NCBI GenBank assembly: GCA_964596835.1 | Contig: CAZQVV010000135.1 | Span: 1 to 6,865, forward strand | Reading direction: 5' to 3' | DNA length: 6,865 bases | DNA from: JAADGZ01 sp964596835 | GTDB lineage: Bacteria > Pseudomonadota > Gammaproteobacteria > UBA6429 > Thiohalophilaceae | Shown here: positions 5,595 through 6,865 of the stretch, in pieces | How the letters are laid out: every line of letters begins with the position of its first letter | How positions within the stretch are numbered: position 1 is the stretch's first letter | The notes under the pieces: model-generated | What the model was told of the DNA's origin: nothing | What the model saw: only the letters and a program-made list of their open reading frames with translations | The model's database searches: none | Position numbers and translations under genes: made by a program

Positions 5595-5879
5595 ATAATT
5601 TTGGTAACTATTCAGCTTACTGGGGCAGGGTCTCCCATTGCGGTCCAGCTTAACGTTATTCGATGCCATGGGTAACATGTGTAGGTTGGCGCTGAGTCGT
5701 GATCTTGATGGCGAAGCCCAACAATTTACTCAATAGGCCTGTTGGGCGACCGAAGGAAGTGCCTGTTGGGCTTTGCGTTGCTCAGCGCCAACCTACATTA
5801 TTAGCCATTTTCTCAAATGGCTTAAGGTGGGCAAGGGTTGGCGACCCCGCTCCGGTGAGCTGAATAGTTACATAATTTT
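5595..5879. mobile_element. 269-bp MITE (IS66-like ends) with 8-bp target duplication
   Basis: The element spans 5603-5871 and is flanked by the direct repeat ATAATTTT (5595-5602 and 5872-5879). Its ends are perfect 14-bp inverted repeats, GTAACTATTCAGCT (5604-5617) and its complement (5858-5871). The similarity extends imperfectly inward to about 34 bp, and one unmatched G (5603) lies at the left edge. GTAA ends with 8-bp duplications are known for the IS66 family, so a non-autonomous relative is likely. No open frame is present. It sits between two divergent MerR-type promoters. A perfect 8-bp hairpin (AGCCATTT/AAATGGCT, 5803-5822) lies inside. Confidence 0.85.
5680..5797. repeat. Nested 118-bp palindromic element (GTAGGTTGG family)
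   Basis: Perfect 17-bp inverted ends (5680-5696, 5781-5797, starting TGTAGGTTGGCGCTGAG) enclose further inverted matches such as GCGAAGCCCAACA against TGTTGGGCTTTGC. The first nine bases, GTAGGTTGG, are shared with the module in the repeat between merT and merP. I see no clear target duplication at its edges. Confidence 0.8.
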
Positions 5880-5891
5880 CAGAGTAAACCC

Positions 5892-5923
5892 TTGACTCTG
5901 TATCTAGGTACGGAGTGTATATT
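5892..5923 (+). promoter_or_regulatory. MerR-type promoter/operator of merTP
   Basis: TTGACT (5892-5897) and TATATT (5918-5923) are 20 bp apart, or 19 bp if the -10 is read one base earlier. The dyad ACTCTGTA-TCTAGG-TACGGAGT (5895-5916) overlaps the -35 and fills the spacer. TTGACTC..GTA..GTACGGA is the pattern of the classical mer operator of Tn21/Tn501, so an Hg(II)-responsive MerR is the expected activator. Leader length to the merT ATG is about 60 bases. Confidence 0.85.
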
Positions 5924-5989
5924 GAACCTTATACGGACAGGAAGTGTCAGAAGCGATACTCGAATTTCGATAATCAGGAGCCAGACAAC

Positions 5990-6349
5990 ATGTCTGAAAC
6001 ACCGTCCCAAAACAACAGCCGCTCGATGATCGCGGCTGTCATTGCCGGAATCGGCGCCTCACTCTGTTGCGTCGCTCCACTGGTATTACTCACGCTCGGC
6101 ATTGGGGGTTCCTGGATCAGCACGCTTACTGCACTTGAACCCGTTCGCCCAATATTTATCGGCATCACCCTTGTCTTTCTCTACCTGGCCTTTCGTAAAC
6201 TTTATTTGTTACCGATTAGCTGCGATGTCGACAAACCCTGCGCCAAACCTGAAACCCGGCGCAACCAGCGTATTATTTTCTGGGTGCTCAGCAGCTTGAT
6301 TATCGCTCTGCTGGCATTCCCCTGGTATGCAGAATATTTAATCAATTAA
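5990..6349 (+). CDS. merT: Mercuric ion transporter MerT
   Basis: This 119-residue inner-membrane protein has three hydrophobic segments (about residues 14-38, 52-75 and 95-117). MerT moves Hg(II) from periplasmic MerP into the cytoplasm through two cysteine pairs. Both are present: C26-C27 in the first helix (GASLCCVAPLVLLTLGIGGSW) and C78/C84 in the cytoplasmic loop (SCDVDKPCAKP). LEPVRPIFIGITLVFLYLAF and IIFWVLSSLIIALLAFPW also match MerT. I chose ATG 5990 because AGGAG lies at 5976-5980. A longer frame from GTG 5915 would begin inside the promoter. The gene is led by a MerR-type promoter and followed by merP. Confidence 0.95.
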   Translation: MSETPSQNNSRSMIAAVIAGIGASLCCVAPLVLLTLGIGGSWISTLTALEPVRPIFIGITLVFLYLAFRKLYLLPISCDVDKPCAKPETRRNQRIIFWVLSSLIIALLAFPWYAEYLIN

Positions 6350-6354
6350 ACTCT

Positions 6355-6501
6355 CCCGCAGAAAGCTGCGGGGTATTAAGTTGTAGGTTGGGTAGAACGA
6401 AGTGAAACCCAACAAAACAAGTCTGATGATGGGTTTTGCTTCGCTCTACCCATCCTACTGTTTTTCGCTGCAAGCAGCGGGGAATGACACCCAAAGAGAT
6501 T
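6355..6501. repeat. Dispersed palindromic repeat, copy 2 (complete) between merT and merP
   Basis: A left hairpin CCCGCAG-AAAG-CTGCGGG (6355-6372) is followed by two head-to-head 32-bp modules (6383-6414 and 6427-6458) that match at 27 of 32 positions as inverted repeats. A right hairpin CGCTGC-AA-GCAGCG (6466-6479) and a right flank ending CCAAAGAGATT complete the unit. It occupies most of the 167 bp separating merT from merP, and its right edge lies just before the merP ribosome binding site. Confidence 0.88.
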
Positions 6502-6516
6502 AGCCGGAGCCATACC

Positions 6517-6825
6517 ATGCCAAAGAAAATCCTGTTCTTTTTACTGTTCCTGATCGCTGTTAGCGGTTCTTTTTCTCGGATAGCCCAGGCGGGTGAAACA
6601 GATTCGATAAAAACGGTGACACTGGCGGTTCAACATATGACCTGCCGAATGTGCCCCATTACCGTGCGTAAGTCATTAACAAAACTTGACGGCGTAATCA
6701 GCGCTCATGCCGACCTTGACAGCAAGACGGCTACGGTAAAGTTTGACACGCGCAAAACAAACATAGCCGCACTGATTGCCGCCACCACCAACGCGGGCTA
6801 TCCTTCTTCCCTAAAACAACAATGA
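6517..6825 (+). CDS. merP: Periplasmic mercury-binding protein MerP
   Basis: This 102-residue precursor has a cleavable signal peptide: MPKKILFFLLFLIAVSG, with probable cleavage after AQA at residue 25. The mature part is a single heavy-metal-associated (HMA) domain of about 77 residues with the Hg(II)-binding motif MTCRMC (C43, C46), followed by PITVRKSL, and the family-typical ending AGYPSSLKQ. MerP binds Hg(II) in the periplasm and hands it to MerT. ATG 6517 has CGGAG six bases upstream. A longer frame from 6436 would add 27 residues translated from the adjacent repeat and hide the signal peptide. It is expected to be co-transcribed with merT despite the 167-bp gap filled by the repeat. 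Confidence 0.95.
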   Translation: MPKKILFFLLFLIAVSGSFSRIAQAGETDSIKTVTLAVQHMTCRMCPITVRKSLTKLDGVISAHADLDSKTATVKFDTRKTNIAALIAATTNAGYPSSLKQQ

Positions 6826-6865
6826 TCAAGAAAGGTTTTTTTGAGTCCCAACCAGCCTAACTGGG
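6826..6865. other. Window edge downstream of merP
   Basis: An ATG overlaps the merP stop (6822-6824) but its frame closes after 12 codons, so no gene start is supported. CCAG-CCTAA-CTGG near the edge (6853-6865) could be the first part of a hairpin such as a terminator, but the window ends before this can be judged. No merA is visible. Confidence 0.35.

Noticed and set aside
5915..5989. N-terminal extension of MerT from a GTG at 5915
   Set aside because: It begins inside the spacer and -10 of the merT promoter, and a good AGGAG precedes ATG 5990, which gives the normal MerT length.
2565..6501. CRISPR array, given the many repeats
   Set aside because: Repeats are few, palindromic, differ in type and lack regular spacing. 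No cas genes are present.
6436..6516. N-terminal extension of MerP from ATG 6436
   Set aside because: The added residues are translated from the dispersed repeat and would bury the signal peptide. ATG 6517 has its own ribosome binding site.

Overview
The window looks like chromosomal DNA of a repeat-rich gammaproteobacterium. The evidence is a YccA-type Bax-inhibitor-1 protein close to the E. coli one, a tRNA-Ser gene with an encoded CCA end, gammaproteobacterial-style MerT/MerP, and several dispersed palindromic repeats (GTAGG(T/A)TGG units, GTTCCCACGC hairpins). The genus cannot be read from the sequence.

Layout. Positions 1-323 hold no convincing gene, only a short dispersed repeat near the left edge. 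Positions 324-1330 are core-like: a 59-residue two-helix membrane protein and yccA, both on the minus strand, with a strong hairpin terminator between them. At 1447-1537 lies tRNA-Ser(UGA). Everything to its right looks like an accessory island. It starts with the C-terminal catalytic half of a tyrosine integrase (minus strand, 122 bp from the tRNA), cut off by a dispersed repeat. Next come a remnant of an unidentified gene and a heavily decayed type III restriction (Res) gene, 2432-3380. That gene carries a MITE with TA target duplication, a palindrome between 26-bp direct repeats, a Walker A substitution and a large internal deletion.

The right half is intact and appears functional. A minus-strand operon runs thioredoxin-like protein, double CcdA-like membrane protein, MerR-family regulator, with a 4-bp overlap and an 8-bp gap. 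It faces divergently a plus-strand merT-merP pair. Each side has its own MerR-type promoter, with a long spacer containing a dyad, but the two dyads differ in sequence. A 269-bp MITE with 14-bp perfect inverted ends and an 8-bp target duplication has inserted between the promoters, whose -35 boxes would otherwise lie about 32 bp apart. A second dispersed repeat separates merT from merP.

How the genes may work together: MerP would bind Hg(II) in the periplasm and pass it to MerT for entry to the cytoplasm. The Trx-like protein and the CcdA-like protein would form a thiol electron relay across the inner membrane, plausibly to keep metal-binding thiols reduced, under a metal- or stress-responsive MerR-family activator. 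This link is inferred from adjacency and promoter type. No mercuric reductase gene and no canonical three-cysteine Hg(II) MerR are visible in the window.
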